Shown here in pieces: positions 1 to 12,009 of a stretch of DNA of 64,000 nucleotides; the stretch's first letter is position 1, and each line of letters starts with the position of its first letter. The stretch is taken from positions 118,448,741 to 118,512,740 of the forward strand of contig OX104127.1 in the NCBI GenBank assembly GCA_944470555.2. Direction: 5' to 3'. The stretch comes from Heterobilharzia americana. Taxonomy: Eukaryota > Platyhelminthes > Trematoda > Strigeidida > Schistosomatidae. The notes under the pieces were generated by a model. That model made no database searches, was not told the origin of the DNA, and was given only the letters and a program-made list of their open reading frames with translations. The position numbers and the translations under genes were made by a program.

Positions 1-990
1 AACCAGACAAGGGCGGAAAACTTACCTTCCACACTACTTTTAGCTTTATAATCCAGATAAACTCTTCATTTTAAGGCAGGAAAAAAGGAATAACCTAATG
101 ACCTATTGATAAATATAAATGTTGGGGACCAATAGAATAAAAAACACGTATTGATTGGTACTCATTGACAAAGTAAACCTACTAACATGAGAAAACCAGT
201 GTTTCCTAGGCGTTTTGAACCTGCATCCCTCAGTACAAAATTAAGACAACTAACCGCTAAGACATTCCTGTCACGACTGGCCCAAATAGGATTACTGAAC
301 TATGTATTTGTGTTGATCACCGGTAAGTAGCCAATATAGCAATCTAGTCTCATCGCTCAGTAGTGATAGAAATTGACCGATTAACTTTTGCATTGTAACC
401 ATTAAGTGAAGTGACGCAGTGCTGCTAAGCAATATTTTCACATATTGCCAGAATAGAACATCGTACAGAAGTCCATTAGTTCAAGTTGTCACACTTCACA
501 ATGAGGAAACGGCTAGAAAAGTAATGATATTAAGTCCAAAAAAAGGTGTACAAGAGAAAAGGAGAATAAACGAATGAAAGTTAACCAAACGTCCAGAATT
601 TCAAAGATGATAAACAGCTTATACGCGCTAGCTTCACTTTTGATAGATGGTGAAGCATTACACCTGGAGTTTCCAATCACTGATTTCATAAATCTCAGTC
701 ATCATTTGCCATGTAACCTACACATATGTACACCATTCAGACCAGTAGTCAGAGGGCAATTCGCTGCTGATTTTCGACAAAGCATGGGATTCACAACCAG
801 TGATAGTGTGAGAAAACTTTCCTATGTGCAATATTTCCAATAGAAGATATCACAGTACTTAAATAATGTTTAAAATAATAGTAATATGGACAATTACTGG
901 CAAAATTGCAAAAATTTACTGTATTCTGATGTCAATAAGGACTTTAGTTTAAAGGTAGTATTCATCATAAACTGACATCAATTTCAGAAC
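1..990. other. Spacer, no gene recognised; possible tRNA-like SINE relic
   Basis: AT-rich sequence without a coding region I can support. An 89-codon frame at 574-843 shows no known domain and is probably chance. On the minus strand at about 205-290, a stretch resembles a Pol III box A (TAGCGGTTAGTTG) followed about 35 bases on by a box B-like GGTTCAAAA, suggesting a worn tRNA-derived SINE. Confidence 0.4.
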
Positions 991-994
991 CATT

Positions 995-1140
995 GCAAAC
1001 CTGGAAGCACACTGGGTGACATGGGTTCGAATCTCAGGCGGGACATCAGTTCCGTCGAGGTTGCAGATACGCCTTGCTGACGAGTGCCAAAAAGCACGAA
1101 ACCCAGGTCCAGGGCTTCCTGTCGACTGTCTTCAACCAAC
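995..1140 (+). mobile_element. tRNA-related SINE with hammerhead core
   Basis: A short retroposon with a box B-like GGGTTCGAATCTC at 1023-1035 followed by a hammerhead core. The layout (Pol III-like head, then hammerhead) is that of schistosome SM-alpha-type repeats. The downstream edge near the TTCAACC sequence is approximate. Confidence 0.6.
1065..1125 (+). ncRNA. Hammerhead ribozyme motif in SINE
   Basis: Core CTGACGAG at 1077-1084, a stem II of GTGC pairing with GCAC closed by an A-rich loop, then GAAA at 1098-1101 and a later TTC at the expected cleavage place. The catalytic core bases C3-U4-G5-A6, G8-A9 and G12-A13-A14 are all present. Stem I and stem III pairing is imperfect and the cleavage triplet is TTC rather than GTC, so activity is uncertain. 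Confidence 0.6.
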
Positions 1141-1394
1141 TAACAGTACTGGATAACTGTTTCGTTTTTGTATAGGAATCCTTAGCCGTACGAACGTCGC
1201 AACCCTATAAACCTCAAACGATTTTATTGTATGGCGGCTATTATTGACATACTTCGAGATGGATATCAAGAAATTATAATGAGAAGACGTCACTTGTGGG
1301 GTCAGTCAGTCGGAAGTGAAGCGAATGCCAACTGAACACCTCGGTGGATAGTCACCCTCTATCTTGAATTGAGAGAAGTAAGAAACTGTTGACC

Positions 1395-1565
1395 ATTGAA
1401 GTCCAACCCATTGATTGAATAGCTACCGCGTTCGCCATGAGACTTGAAGGACCTGAGTTCCATCCCTGGAGGGATTTTAGGTGCGTACGATTGAGGAGTT
1501 CCATAGCTGTACAGTGCTCCTAGGTTTTCATTGGTTCCCCAAATGATGTCATGAGTTCAATTATA
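1395..1565 (+). mobile_element. Second SINE type, hammerhead partly deleted
   Basis: Related to the repeat at 15.4 kb: both carry a head with GCGTTCNCCATGA, a box B-like ACCTGAGTTCCATCCC region and a tail with GTGCTCCTAGGTTTTCATTGG. Here the hammerhead survives only as ATTGAGGAG at 1490-1498; the stem II return strand and GAAA are missing, apparently deleted. It should be inactive. Confidence 0.5.
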
Positions 1566-1569
1566 TCAG

Positions 1570-3437
1570 CAACTTTGCCCATCAAAGCAGTCAAAAGTGA
1601 ACCATTAAATCTGTTGACAGACTTTAATATCCTGCTCAATGTAAAATAGCCTTTCCTCAACAGCTCAGTACAAAAAGCGACGATCAAGAAAGTAGAGTGT
1701 ACGAATTAGTAGATTATGAAAGTTGAAGCTGAGTATTACCAGTGTCAGCTTCTTAAAGGTACCAAGAAAACGTGTTCCCTAAATTCATCAGGATGTAGGA
1801 TTACTAAGATCAGATGTGTTTAGTTTAAGGTAGATACCATTCGATTTCTTTTTGACAGTATTATCGTCACTACTACAAAAGTTTTGGGACCCAAGTGGTT
1901 CATGCAAGTGACGTTCCCTTCTGAAACTAAACTAACATTCTGAAATTGACGCGACATTAGATTCAGACTGTGTAATAACAATCATTAGTCAGTTTTAGGA
2001 ATAAAAAATTCATTTTATAACGATTTAATCGAGGATTATATGGTACGGAAATTGTTGGGTCACCAATATAATAAACGAGATTAGTTTTAGCAGAACAAGA
2101 AATGTCATATAAGAAGGAAGAAAAAAAGGAATAAATGCTGCACATTACAATTCATTAGCCTCAGTAAGTAACGAATCAAAGCACTCCCTTTATCTACACC
2201 GTGCTATGTCCTACGTCGAATAACAAAAGCATAACCATTCAGATAAAATGGTATTTAGGGTAAATAGAACCAAACATAACAGAATTGAACGAAAGTAACG
2301 ACAAACAGCTTAAAGCTGAACAACAATTCCACAAGAATAAAATGGACCCATAATCTTTTTAGGTTTCTCCTCAGTTTTTATAACGTAAAATGATTTTTAT
2401 AACAAAACATGTCGAAGACGTTCAACTATTTTAGTTAGTTTGCTAAACAACTATCGGTTTAAAGCAATGACATCAATGTTACTTGGTTGAAAACTGAGAA
2501 GTTGATCAAAGTTTCAAGAACCATCAGTCACTTTGTCTCAATAAGGAATAGTGCAACATATATCCCACAGATAGAGAAAGAATTTAGATATTAAAGGGAA
2601 ATCCCTCTATGTTAAATAAGAAATATAAAAACAAAAAACAGGTTAGGGAATAAACACCAGCTAAAAATACAACGTTTATCATTCAACTAGCAAAATAAAA
2701 AATTTGATGTGAAACAAACCCACAGACATATGAAATGAAAACATTGCGCGTGTAATCACTATAACTACCAAAACATTACTATTTTAAGGGTAGACTGTCG
2801 AAGAAGCTTACTTGGGTTGTTTGAAGAAACTGTGTGACCTGTTTATTCACTGATATTGCTGACAATCTGATCAAAGCTACGTAGAAGAAAAGGTAGTTTA
2901 ACGAAAAGTATGCCATTTCCAATTTTATCGTCATAAATGAACTTTTTGCATGCTCAATTATCCTTTATAAATTTATGAGTACCTTTGATAAAAGCCAAAG
3001 ATTTTATATCCCATTGACTTTTTCCCAACCATCAAAGCAGAGGAAAATAAAACATTAACAGTCCAGCTGATAGGGCATTCATATCCATCTAAATCCATAG
3101 CGTAAATCTAGTTCAGACAGTATTTCCAGATGTATTGGATGATGAGAAAATATCGGACGAAATTCATTTTCATAACGTTCTTACTGACTATATCGGCCAC
3201 AATAAGTGTACACCAATACTGCTCAGCCAAAAAGAAACCTACCACAAATAAAATGAGGTTGAGTAGAGTAGCGAAAATCTGCTTACAAACATCGAATCAA
3301 TAGAATCGAAACTCAGCAAAAAACATCAAGAAACTTTTTCAGTATTTTAGTTATTTGTCAGGCAGCTACAATGAATACAGTAAAACTACTTCGAAAACTT
3401 CTGGTTGGCTTCTCTGAGTTAATAGAATGAGTAGTAT

Positions 3438-3517
<80 letters not shown>

Positions 3518-6500
3518 ATAGTAGTGGTAATAGTAGTACAAAAAACTATTGAAAGTAATATTATTCATCTTAAAACAGTCATTTTACAATGGATAGAGAT
3601 CGAATGTGACGAATTATTCATTCATTTGTTATCGTATGGAAATCACACCTATCGCGGTTCGAAAAGCATTCACAATAAATTAAGTCATACAAAAAATTGT
3701 TCAGTAAAAACGACTCTTTTTCAAAAGTATATATATATTGTAATGTATGGAAGTAAAATCATGTGTTAAAATACTTTTTGTTAATACTACTACGTCATCT
3801 TTTCATTAAGGAAGTTTTCACAATAATTGACCCAAAGGCTAGATGCAAACCGTTCGATGTTAAAATTATATTGGATTATGACTAGAAAAATCTTCTACAA
3901 AGGTCTACTAGTGGACTGAAAATATGAATAGGGCAGTTGAAAAAAATAAGTACCTATCCGAACATTCGAAGGAATATATTACTTGTAGGCAGTACCAGTA
4001 TACGTCACTCAATTACGTAACATAAGCACTTACTACTAGCTATGTGTGTAACAAGTATTAAATAGAAACTCCAGTGAAATCAACTCCAAGTAAAGGATCA
4101 TTATTTAGGGTAAATGATCTAAACATAGGTAATGAAAATAATTTTGCAGTTTTTGTTTTACTAAGGTTTTAATTTCTGGATTAATAGGGTCTTCAAGAGG
4201 TGGAGTAGGCATGAATGTATTGTAAAATGAAGTCTCAACTGAATCCTGAAAGTTATAAAACTTAGTTTGAGAATTCTATGCTATACAGTTAACGTTAGTA
4301 ACCCTCTTTCCATACGTTATTGACTGACATTCTTTAATACTTATGTTACGCAGCTACTTTGTGAATTACAGGTAACTGTTCATTCACACAAGGAGGTTGG
4401 ATTCTGTACCTCCCATTACTAATTATCGCTTCTTCCTTTGGGCTATAGTTTTTCCTGTAGTTTGAAACTTTCTGAGACATTCACTTCAAATGATGTAGCG
4501 TATAACGTAAAGTTCGTTCTATACAAACCAAATACATCATGTTCTTGGTGATTTCTTAGAAAAACTAAGGTAATAGCGTGCAAGGAACATTTTCTATCAT
4601 TTCGATTGTACAGTGCACCATTCAACTTCAAAACTATGTTTCATGACATATATTTGCAGTAAATGTCATAACCAGTAATATTTCAGAACATCATTGTTAA
4701 CATACTTACTTTTAAGGAAACCCAATGACGAAGCAAATAAATTGTTTCAGTACATAAAAGCACTTTGGCCTTAAATGATCGTTCTTCTACATAATACAAG
4801 TGATTAACATAAAACACTTATAAAAACATGTAACTTCGTCGAAAGCATAGTCTGTTACCGAAAAAATCACGTTACACTAGTTCATCTTAGGCAATAATGA
4901 ACGAAATTCACGTAATTACCAGACGACCTTGAACAATAATTAGAATCTTTAAATATTATAAAGGTGAAAATGTATTTAAAACCGTAGTTAGATTTTGGAA
5001 AAATCAAAAGTAGTAATCCAGGTTGTGCTTGTTGTTTAATTATTTTCCAGTTTTTGATCGGGTTTACCGTAGAGTAATTAAATCAGCTTCTACACACATA
5101 CTCATTGAAACAGCAGTGCACTATTTCGTCTTCTGAATCATCTATTGCTTTGATTTACTTCCTTAAGTTCTTTTAGAGCCCTTCTAAAGACTTTGTTTGG
5201 CTTAATTACAGGGTCCATTAAGTCTAACATGTGCTTTATAATGTGGTTTATTTAGTCCCTAAAGTGATATCTCAGAGTTTGCGTAGCACCCATGTACATC
5301 TATAGTTATCTCAGACAATCATATTTCTGGACACAAAGTAATAGTATTCCAGGATTCCTATTATATACCCTCTCCGTAAATCTGTTTTCAAGGGATATCA
5401 TATACCCTCAGTATCAAGACTTGACTTACGTTCATGACTAACACGTAAGTGAACAGCGGTACAGCGTTCTGATTGGTTATTTAAATAATTCAGTAAGCCA
5501 TTTAGTTTTGTATCACGATAAACTGGTCGATGAGGGAAAGTTTGTGATCTAAGCCTGAAAAGATTGGTGACTATCCGATTCGTAACACTGATTACCTTAA
5601 ATTGTTAACCTGATCGAAGGTGTTCTACAGTTTGACGATAATAATTTGCTTGAAAGTTCAGCTAATAAGTTTTGTGCTATATAGTGATGATGTAATTACT
5701 GTTTATTTGTACTTAACACTTCTTCGACATGTTTAACACTTGAGATTTTTACATCAAGATTCACTTCATAGCAGGAAATAAAAGAATTTGAGAATCCCAA
5801 GACAAAAGCCCAGTAAGAAGGCGAACCTACTATGCTTTAAAATATTTTATTTCCAATGCTTAATAGCCATTAACTTTGGCAAAAACATTGTTAGTAGCAT
5901 CTGCTAACATCTCTAACAAAAACATGCGACATCTACCTAAAATGTTAAAATTACATTCATTTCGCCGAAGTAAGCAATAGTGTGTGTCACATTATTCTCA
6001 AAATAATGTATTTCCCCAAGCAGAAGCAGCTTATACATAAAAAGAAACTTGAAAACTAATCATTTCTACAGTTTCCCGAGGCAATTTCCCTTCCGTAAAA
6101 TTAACTGATCATAAGATTACTTATGAACTATATCATTCTACAGGTCACTTTGAATTGAAACATTTCATATGAATTCATATAAGTTTCTTTGCGGTGAAAA
6201 CAAATTGGTAATGAGGATTTCGGTTCTTCTAAATGTCATATCAAATCATATCAGTATATTTTTTGTGATAAAAAAGGTTTTCTCGTATTGTCCTGAATAT
6301 CCATTGCTTCACATGAAAACAACAATGTACTCTCCGATGTCTGGCTTAGTGAACTGTTCACTCGAGACTGGTTTAAGATAGAATGACCTCGCAAGGGAAC
6401 CATCAGCCATCATCAGAAAAAAACATTGAACTTAACTATTCTTCGACAATGAATTTCACACATGGATGATAATCGTTGAATCATATAAGTAACTCATCAA

Positions 6501-9365
6501 TCGAGTAGATTTCGTCATAAGTAAGAAGAGTATCATTCATGTGAGTTCTACGTAGATAGAGTTCAAAGGTTATTTCTTTTAGCAGTCCATTTTCCAGACG
6601 CTCCATACAGAAATTAGCTGAGACAGAGCCTAATAGAGATCTCATATTGACTCCACCCGTTTGACTACATATTTCTTCATAAAACCTCAGCTGCACACAG
6701 AAAGTACATCTTAAAATCAGCCCCTTCAGATATTTCGTTAGTAGTCTAATGTTAGTACCATCAGATTCAGTGTAGTCTCATAGACAATAAACAATTTTTG
6801 CCAGTGAAACATTCATAACTGAAGATGCTCCACTAAGTGATGTCATCCACTTATTCGATACTCTGATTGATTCGATGCAACAAACTAAACCAACTATATC
6901 GGAAAGCCTTCACTTACACAGGTTTGACTTCACAAGCTGAGTAATTTCTGCAAGAATTTTTCTTTTGAGTAGTACATTTCAGAAATACATTTTCATCTCT
7001 TAGAATTACATAAATTTTATGGTCACAATCCATCCGAACTGAAAAATACAATACCTGACCCTTTATCTGGGTGTAAAGATACTGTCTACGTTAATCAGTA
7101 TTTCGTTCAGTTGAATTCCATGCACTTTCGATGTCATTCCTCTTTGTTTATTCTGCGTTCTAAAGGATCACGTATTTGAATCGTTTGAAACATTCTAGGG
7201 AAGTTAATAGTGAATGCAGAGTCCAAATGATAAGGTTTTGCATTAAAGTTTTGCACCTAAGTCATTGATTTTTGATGAGGTATAACCAAGCTATGCCTAC
7301 AAGAACAAAATCTGCATCTAAAATGCTAGATAGTTTTGCATTAGAGTAACCAAATGAGTTACTCTCAAGTGCATCAGGAAAATCTCCATGCGAACCAGTA
7401 GTTTGGGAGCACCTAGTGATTCAGTCATTACTTCTTTTCATCATTTCTGACACAATTTTCAAACAAATCACGTTCTTCGAGTGTTATTACGCAAATAAGA
7501 TTCTCTCTTTGGGAAATATTTCTCTTGCATTCAGGAAGCGCCACACATATGGCACCGACCAAACTTAATGCTTGGCCCTTCAGCCTCCGACCATTAAGAC
7601 AAATATTGTTTCCTTTTGTGCTATGTCACTAAAACATGAGTGTTGCATCAACATGCTTACTGCATAGTACTAAGATTTCACTTTGCTAGTCATCGGGCCA
7701 ACCAAATTTCCTCATAAAAAATGTTAACTTCAGCCAAAAGCGGTACTATAGGATCATGCATGTGGATACAATCAATTTATCGGGAGTAGCTTTGATTCCG
7801 TTACCAAACTTGGTGACGAAGTGTCCACGAAAAACCTGAACTTCAGAGAACAAAGAACCATCGTCATTCTCATTCTGAGTTGCAAACATTTCCCATAATT
7901 TCGAAATCTCTTGAGCTCAATGTGATTTTGCGTGGTCTCAAATGGGAAAACTACGCCAACCAGACAGCTTTCCCTCGAGGACAACATTTTAGAACTACAA
8001 GATTCTCTATATGGGAACATCTTATCCACAATTTTAGATGTTGATCACATGTCAGCAGAATTAGGAGCACAAAAGAACCAATTCCTTAACTGAGAATGGA
8101 GGCTATGGGTTCTGATTAAAGTGTCAAAGGGATGAATTGATTCTGTAGAAACAAGTTTGTCAAATTCATTCAAGAAATCCCAAAGAAAACATACATGAAT
8201 TTTAAATAAAACCTTCGAAAAGACTCTTATCAAACAACAATGATGTGAGGGTATTGCTGAAAATCCGAAAAAGTGTGTATGCAACTCTCCAGATTTGAAG
8301 ATGAGTCAAGTCGGAAGAAAGCCCTTAATTTTGGCTTCCTTGAAGAAGCTCGGACAAGACTTCCGTGAGAAAAGTTGAAATTATTTAATTTTAAACACTC
8401 TGTGACTTACATAAATGCAAACTATGTCTAATATGCTTATTAAGATTACCATTTTTCTACCTTTGTCCATTTTTGACAAAAGTTGTCATGAAACCGTATT
8501 TCACTTTGCATATCTGAAAAGCCTAACCAGTAAACTATACTATATTGTTTTGCATGTTATCTAGTGAACATGGAATTTCATGATACCACTCCAGTTTTAA
8601 TCAGAATCAAAATCAATAACAGTAGCATGGATGAATCCAGAACTCTACTAAAACTGTAAAGTCATAGATTGTTGCTAAATTTATTTTCCCTTATATTTAT
8701 TCTACCAGCTTTCTACGATTATTCATATTATTGTTTTCATTTTCTTATCTTTTCTTTTGTTAACTTCCACTTTGATTTGCTGATACAAGTCGTCGCTACT
8801 TAAACGCAGATAAGCAGTTATACACCAGTGCTTATATTGTTACTGTCTGTCTCTATCCGTTTTAATCTTATGTAGTAAATTGTTTCTAGCGTGCGTGTGT
8901 ATGTGTTTGGGTAGTCAACAATTAATCATATGGTTCAACGATACATTTCCAAAGCGAAATTGATTGAAGTGTCAATTCGTAACACAATATAATTAAATAT
9001 TTATTTAGAAATTCCAAAACTGAATGGAATGATAGTTAGGTATTACTTGAGAAATAAGAATGTTAACATCGGGAAAAATTCTAAAAATCGAAAAAATTGA
9101 AAAAAGAAATGGAATTCATCAAAGAACTAACTAGCCAATAAATTTACCAAACGTAAGAAATCAGTTTTCTAGTAATGCAATTTGATAATGATATTTTCTT
9201 CCCTATTCTAAGTGTATTCAGTAATTCCATTTTCATCCTATTCATAATATTCCTGATCAAACGACTATCTTTAGTTAACAATGAAACAATCAGTTTCTGT
9301 GAAACTTATTCCCTCGTCGCCTAATGTATATTTTTATAGGTAATTACGAGAAGTTGCAGTGTACT
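1570..9365. other. Gene-poor spacer
   Basis: AT-rich DNA with only short chance frames (largest about 85 codons, near 7772-8284 on the minus strand). The block 7500-8400 looks less AT-rich and may be a decayed retroposon or pseudogene, but I recognise no domain on either strand. Apart from the microsatellite at 3.4 kb I see nothing to annotate. Confidence 0.4.
3430..3538. repeat. (TAG)n trinucleotide microsatellite
   Basis: About 80 bp of uninterrupted TAG/AGT units at 3438-3517 (some 26 copies), with interrupted copies on both sides. The reading frame that overlaps it is not a gene. Confidence 0.97.
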
Positions 9366-9369
9366 CTAC

Positions 9370-9502
9370 AGATAGCACTGGAACCCAGGATGTGCGTGTG
9401 TACCTGCACCCCAATGAGTATTATTATTCCCACTGAGACTGAAATTCAGTGCTCATGGCTTCAAACGCCAAAGCGTTGTCCACGAGGCTACCGGGCATGA
9501 AG
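9370..9502 (-). mobile_element. SM-alpha-like SINE copy, minus strand
   Basis: Read on the minus strand it follows the same order as the copy at 9545: GTGGACAACGC, then CAGTCTCAGTGGGAA, then GTGCAGGTACAC and CCTGGGTTCCAGTGCTATC. The segment that should hold the hammerhead core is deleted. It stands about 40 bp from a plus-strand copy, forming an imperfect inverted pair. Confidence 0.6.
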
Positions 9503-9539
9503 GCCAACTCTTATGCTACAGATATCAATCATTCTTTAT

Positions 9540-9745
9540 TGACACTCTCCCTCGTGCCTCAGTGGCTTGGCGGACAACGCTGTGTGGTTTGGAGCGATAG
9601 GTGCTGAGTTCGAGTCTCAGTGGGAACATTATCACCAACTGGACTACAGGTGCATCCACCCGACGTGTCCTAAAGCCGAGGAAACGTGCTTCCTGGATTC
9701 CACTGCTATCCACCAAGTACAATCCAACATAATAAATACCCAGGC
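9540..9745 (+). mobile_element. SM-alpha-like SINE copy, plus strand
   Basis: Head CTCAGTGGCTTGGCGGACAA, box B-like GAGTTCGAGTCTC around 9607-9619, then the hammerhead region and the tail CCTGGATTCCACTGCTATCC, all characteristic of the schistosome hammerhead SINE. Long chance reading frames cross it on both strands (up to 94 codons); they are not genes. Confidence 0.7.
9648..9712 (+). ncRNA. Degenerate hammerhead motif
   Basis: CCGACG at 9660-9665 stands where CTGACGA is expected, GAAAC at 9681-9685, and TTC then CTGGATTCC follow. Stem I (ATCCA with TGGAT) is still visible, but the core has lost U4 and A9 and stem II is damaged. Probably inactive. Confidence 0.5.
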
Positions 9746-10124
9746 AGTATCGATGCATCCGTATAGGAGCCCATCTGCCAACAGAGGTCAAGAAATTCTA
9801 CCCAGTATATCAACGGGAAATTATAAATATCAACAAACGATTTGCAAGTAGGCTTATTTGGTTCACCTTTCGGGTTTGTTGGTAGTCGTTAGGAAGCTGT
9901 ATCCTCAAGTTAAATACAGCTAACGCTGCTACAAAAATATGAAATTAAATGGTTCAATGATTCAATAATAAACATAACTTTTAAGCTATTTCAAAGAATT
10001 TCAAATCTGAATTACGCAAAATGCATGCAATATAACACAGACGATAATTCTTATTTTGTCTGATTCACACACTTTCTCTAAAACTTTTTCTATACTTATT
10101 GCACAAAGGATGGATATTGTAACT

Positions 10125-10300
10125 CAAAAGGCTAGTGTATAAGATTCTGGTGTTTAGACTGATGGGTGCTGAACTTGAGTCTCAGTGGAAACACTATCAC
10201 TGAATGGGAACCAGGTATATCCAGCTGACGAGTCCAAATGAAACGAAACAAGCAACCTGCAATCCACTGTTGACCACTAGTCATCCTTCATATCATATAC
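10125..10300 (+). mobile_element. SM-alpha-like SINE copy
   Basis: Third copy of the family in this part: GGTGCTGAACTTGAGTCTCA (box B region), CAGTGGAAACACTATCAC, then a hammerhead and the worn tail GCAATCCACTGTTGACCA. It is more diverged than the 9.6 kb copy in the tail but has a better-kept core. Confidence 0.65.
10215..10268 (+). ncRNA. Hammerhead ribozyme motif, core intact
   Basis: ATATCCAG (stem I strand) precedes CTGACGAG at 10225-10232; GAAA follows at 10245-10248. Stem II (GTCC with GAAAC) is weak and the cleavage triplet has changed, so cleavage is doubtful although the core bases are present. Confidence 0.5.
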
Positions 10301-11320
10301 ATGCATATTAGTTGGAAAGTTAAAGAACTACGCGTTCTTTACTCGTTGGATGATGTAACAGTGACACAAACTAATGCCCAACTGAATACTACAGTAAGAA
10401 AACCTATTCCATTTTCTATTCAGTTCTTCTATGTCAGATAAACTGTACATGACAACAATTTACATTCAATAATTCCGTTGCGTCGGTTATATCCAAGTGA
10501 ACCCACTGACTATAACTTACCTAAGCATATACATCACTGGAACTTTGTAAGCAGAAGTGAAATATTGACAGCAGTGACCTTTTAAAAATGTCCTACTTAT
10601 AATTTTGTGGTTTAATTATTTTACCACCTATTTACATGTTTTAAAGATGGAAAATCAAAAACTCTGAAGTTGTTAAGACTGAGTAAAAAACAGGTACTTC
10701 TTTTCTCATAGGCTGTCTTAACCATGTGAATGAAATAGAACATTTATTCTCTTAAATAAAAAATAGATTCTTTGAGAATATTTATGAGAAACCGGAAGGT
10801 TTAAGGTTTGCTTTCTGACACTTAACACCAAGATGCTTTTTCTACTTCACTGTTAATACTGATACATTATAACTTACTGAAAAATTCATATTCTAGAATT
10901 GTTCTTCCAACCTATTTTTCACTACTCTACTTTTGTCAGTATATGATAATCGGACTTCAGTTTTCTGTCACTACTGATTATATTTTGATCACCATAAGCT
11001 GATTTTACATGTTAGCAGTTCCCGAAAGAGAATGACCTCATTTAGAGAACCACTAAACACAAGTAAGTAGTGAAAAGTTGTTTCATTCTAATTTGTCACT
11101 TGTCAGCAATGTCATGGTGCTTGATGGTTGAAGAAAGCCTTTGGATTTATATTTGTATAATCTTATCAAACTCAAATGATATTTCAATAGATAAGCTTTC
11201 TTAGTTTAGTAAGTGTCTTCCCTTTCAGTTGTGTATTTTTACAGATGATTATCTTCTTAGGTCAGCATATCACTGATATATTTTGAGATGACAGCGAATA
11301 TTTGTATCTCAGGAGGATGA
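10300..11320. other. Spacer, nothing recognised
   Basis: AT-rich sequence with no reading frame, RNA gene or repeat family that I can identify. Confidence 0.4.
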
Positions 11321-11323
11321 TTT

Positions 11324-11500
11324 TGATGCTATTTTCTCTGGGCTGGGTGGTTTACTCGTGAAGCTTTCATTGTCATTCTAGGAAAAATAATCAGCACAAA
11401 CTTAAGAAGGACTTCTTCCCAAAGTTTGTGCTGATTATGTTGCCTAGAATTACGGTGAAAGCTTCACGAGTAAACCATCCAACCCAGAGAAAACAACACC
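11324..11500. repeat. Inverted pair of PLE terminal repeats (hairpin)
   Basis: Left arm about 11324-11402 and right arm about 11415-11500 are near-complementary (TTTACTCGTGAAGCTTTCAT against its reverse), with only a dozen bases between. Each arm carries the terminal motif seen at the 3' ends of the PLE pieces at 23.1 and 54.8 kb (GAAAGCTTCAC, then AAACCATC, then CTCAGAGAAC). No PLE coding sequence lies between the arms. Confidence 0.75.
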
Positions 11501-12009
11501 ATTAAAGACTGATATATTTCTGTAACCGGTTATAAGTATATGTTTGCACAAGAGGCCTTTTTTTACTGCGTGACAACAATACTAATCAACTTAGAATGTC
11601 GTTTATTACATTTTCTTTTACCAAAAGTTTATTATCCATCTATTCATTTACTAACCTTCAACTTTTTAACAGGCTCATTCTTTTTGCTGACGAGGATTAT
11701 AAGTAACTGATTTTCCGGTTACTTACAACAATACTATTTGCATATGGATACTTTGGAACAAAGTTATTCGTAACGTGAAAGTTTTCTTCTGATAAATTTG
11801 ATTTCTTATGGTGTTATTTTTGCATTCTTCTCTGTAGAAAACGATTGTAATTGATAATTTATTGAAGCGAATTCACAAGACAGTGTAAACTCCATGGCAA
11901 TTTACTCACTGAAACATTTTCTGTAAACCTTATTTTTCTAGCTTAAATGATTTTTTTTAGGAATTATTATCATTCACTAAAAAATCAGTTAAAATAACCT
12001 ACTATTCAT

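Noticed and set aside
1021..1040. Possible tRNA gene at the box B-like sequence
   Set aside because: No cloverleaf or acceptor stem can be drawn; it is the head of a SINE.
3524..3769. 81-codon frame beginning in the (TAG)n tract
   Set aside because: Starts inside a microsatellite and has no recognisable domain.
9525..9851. Opposed frames of 88 and 94 codons
   Set aside because: Both lie on a hammerhead SINE and follow its non-coding sequence.
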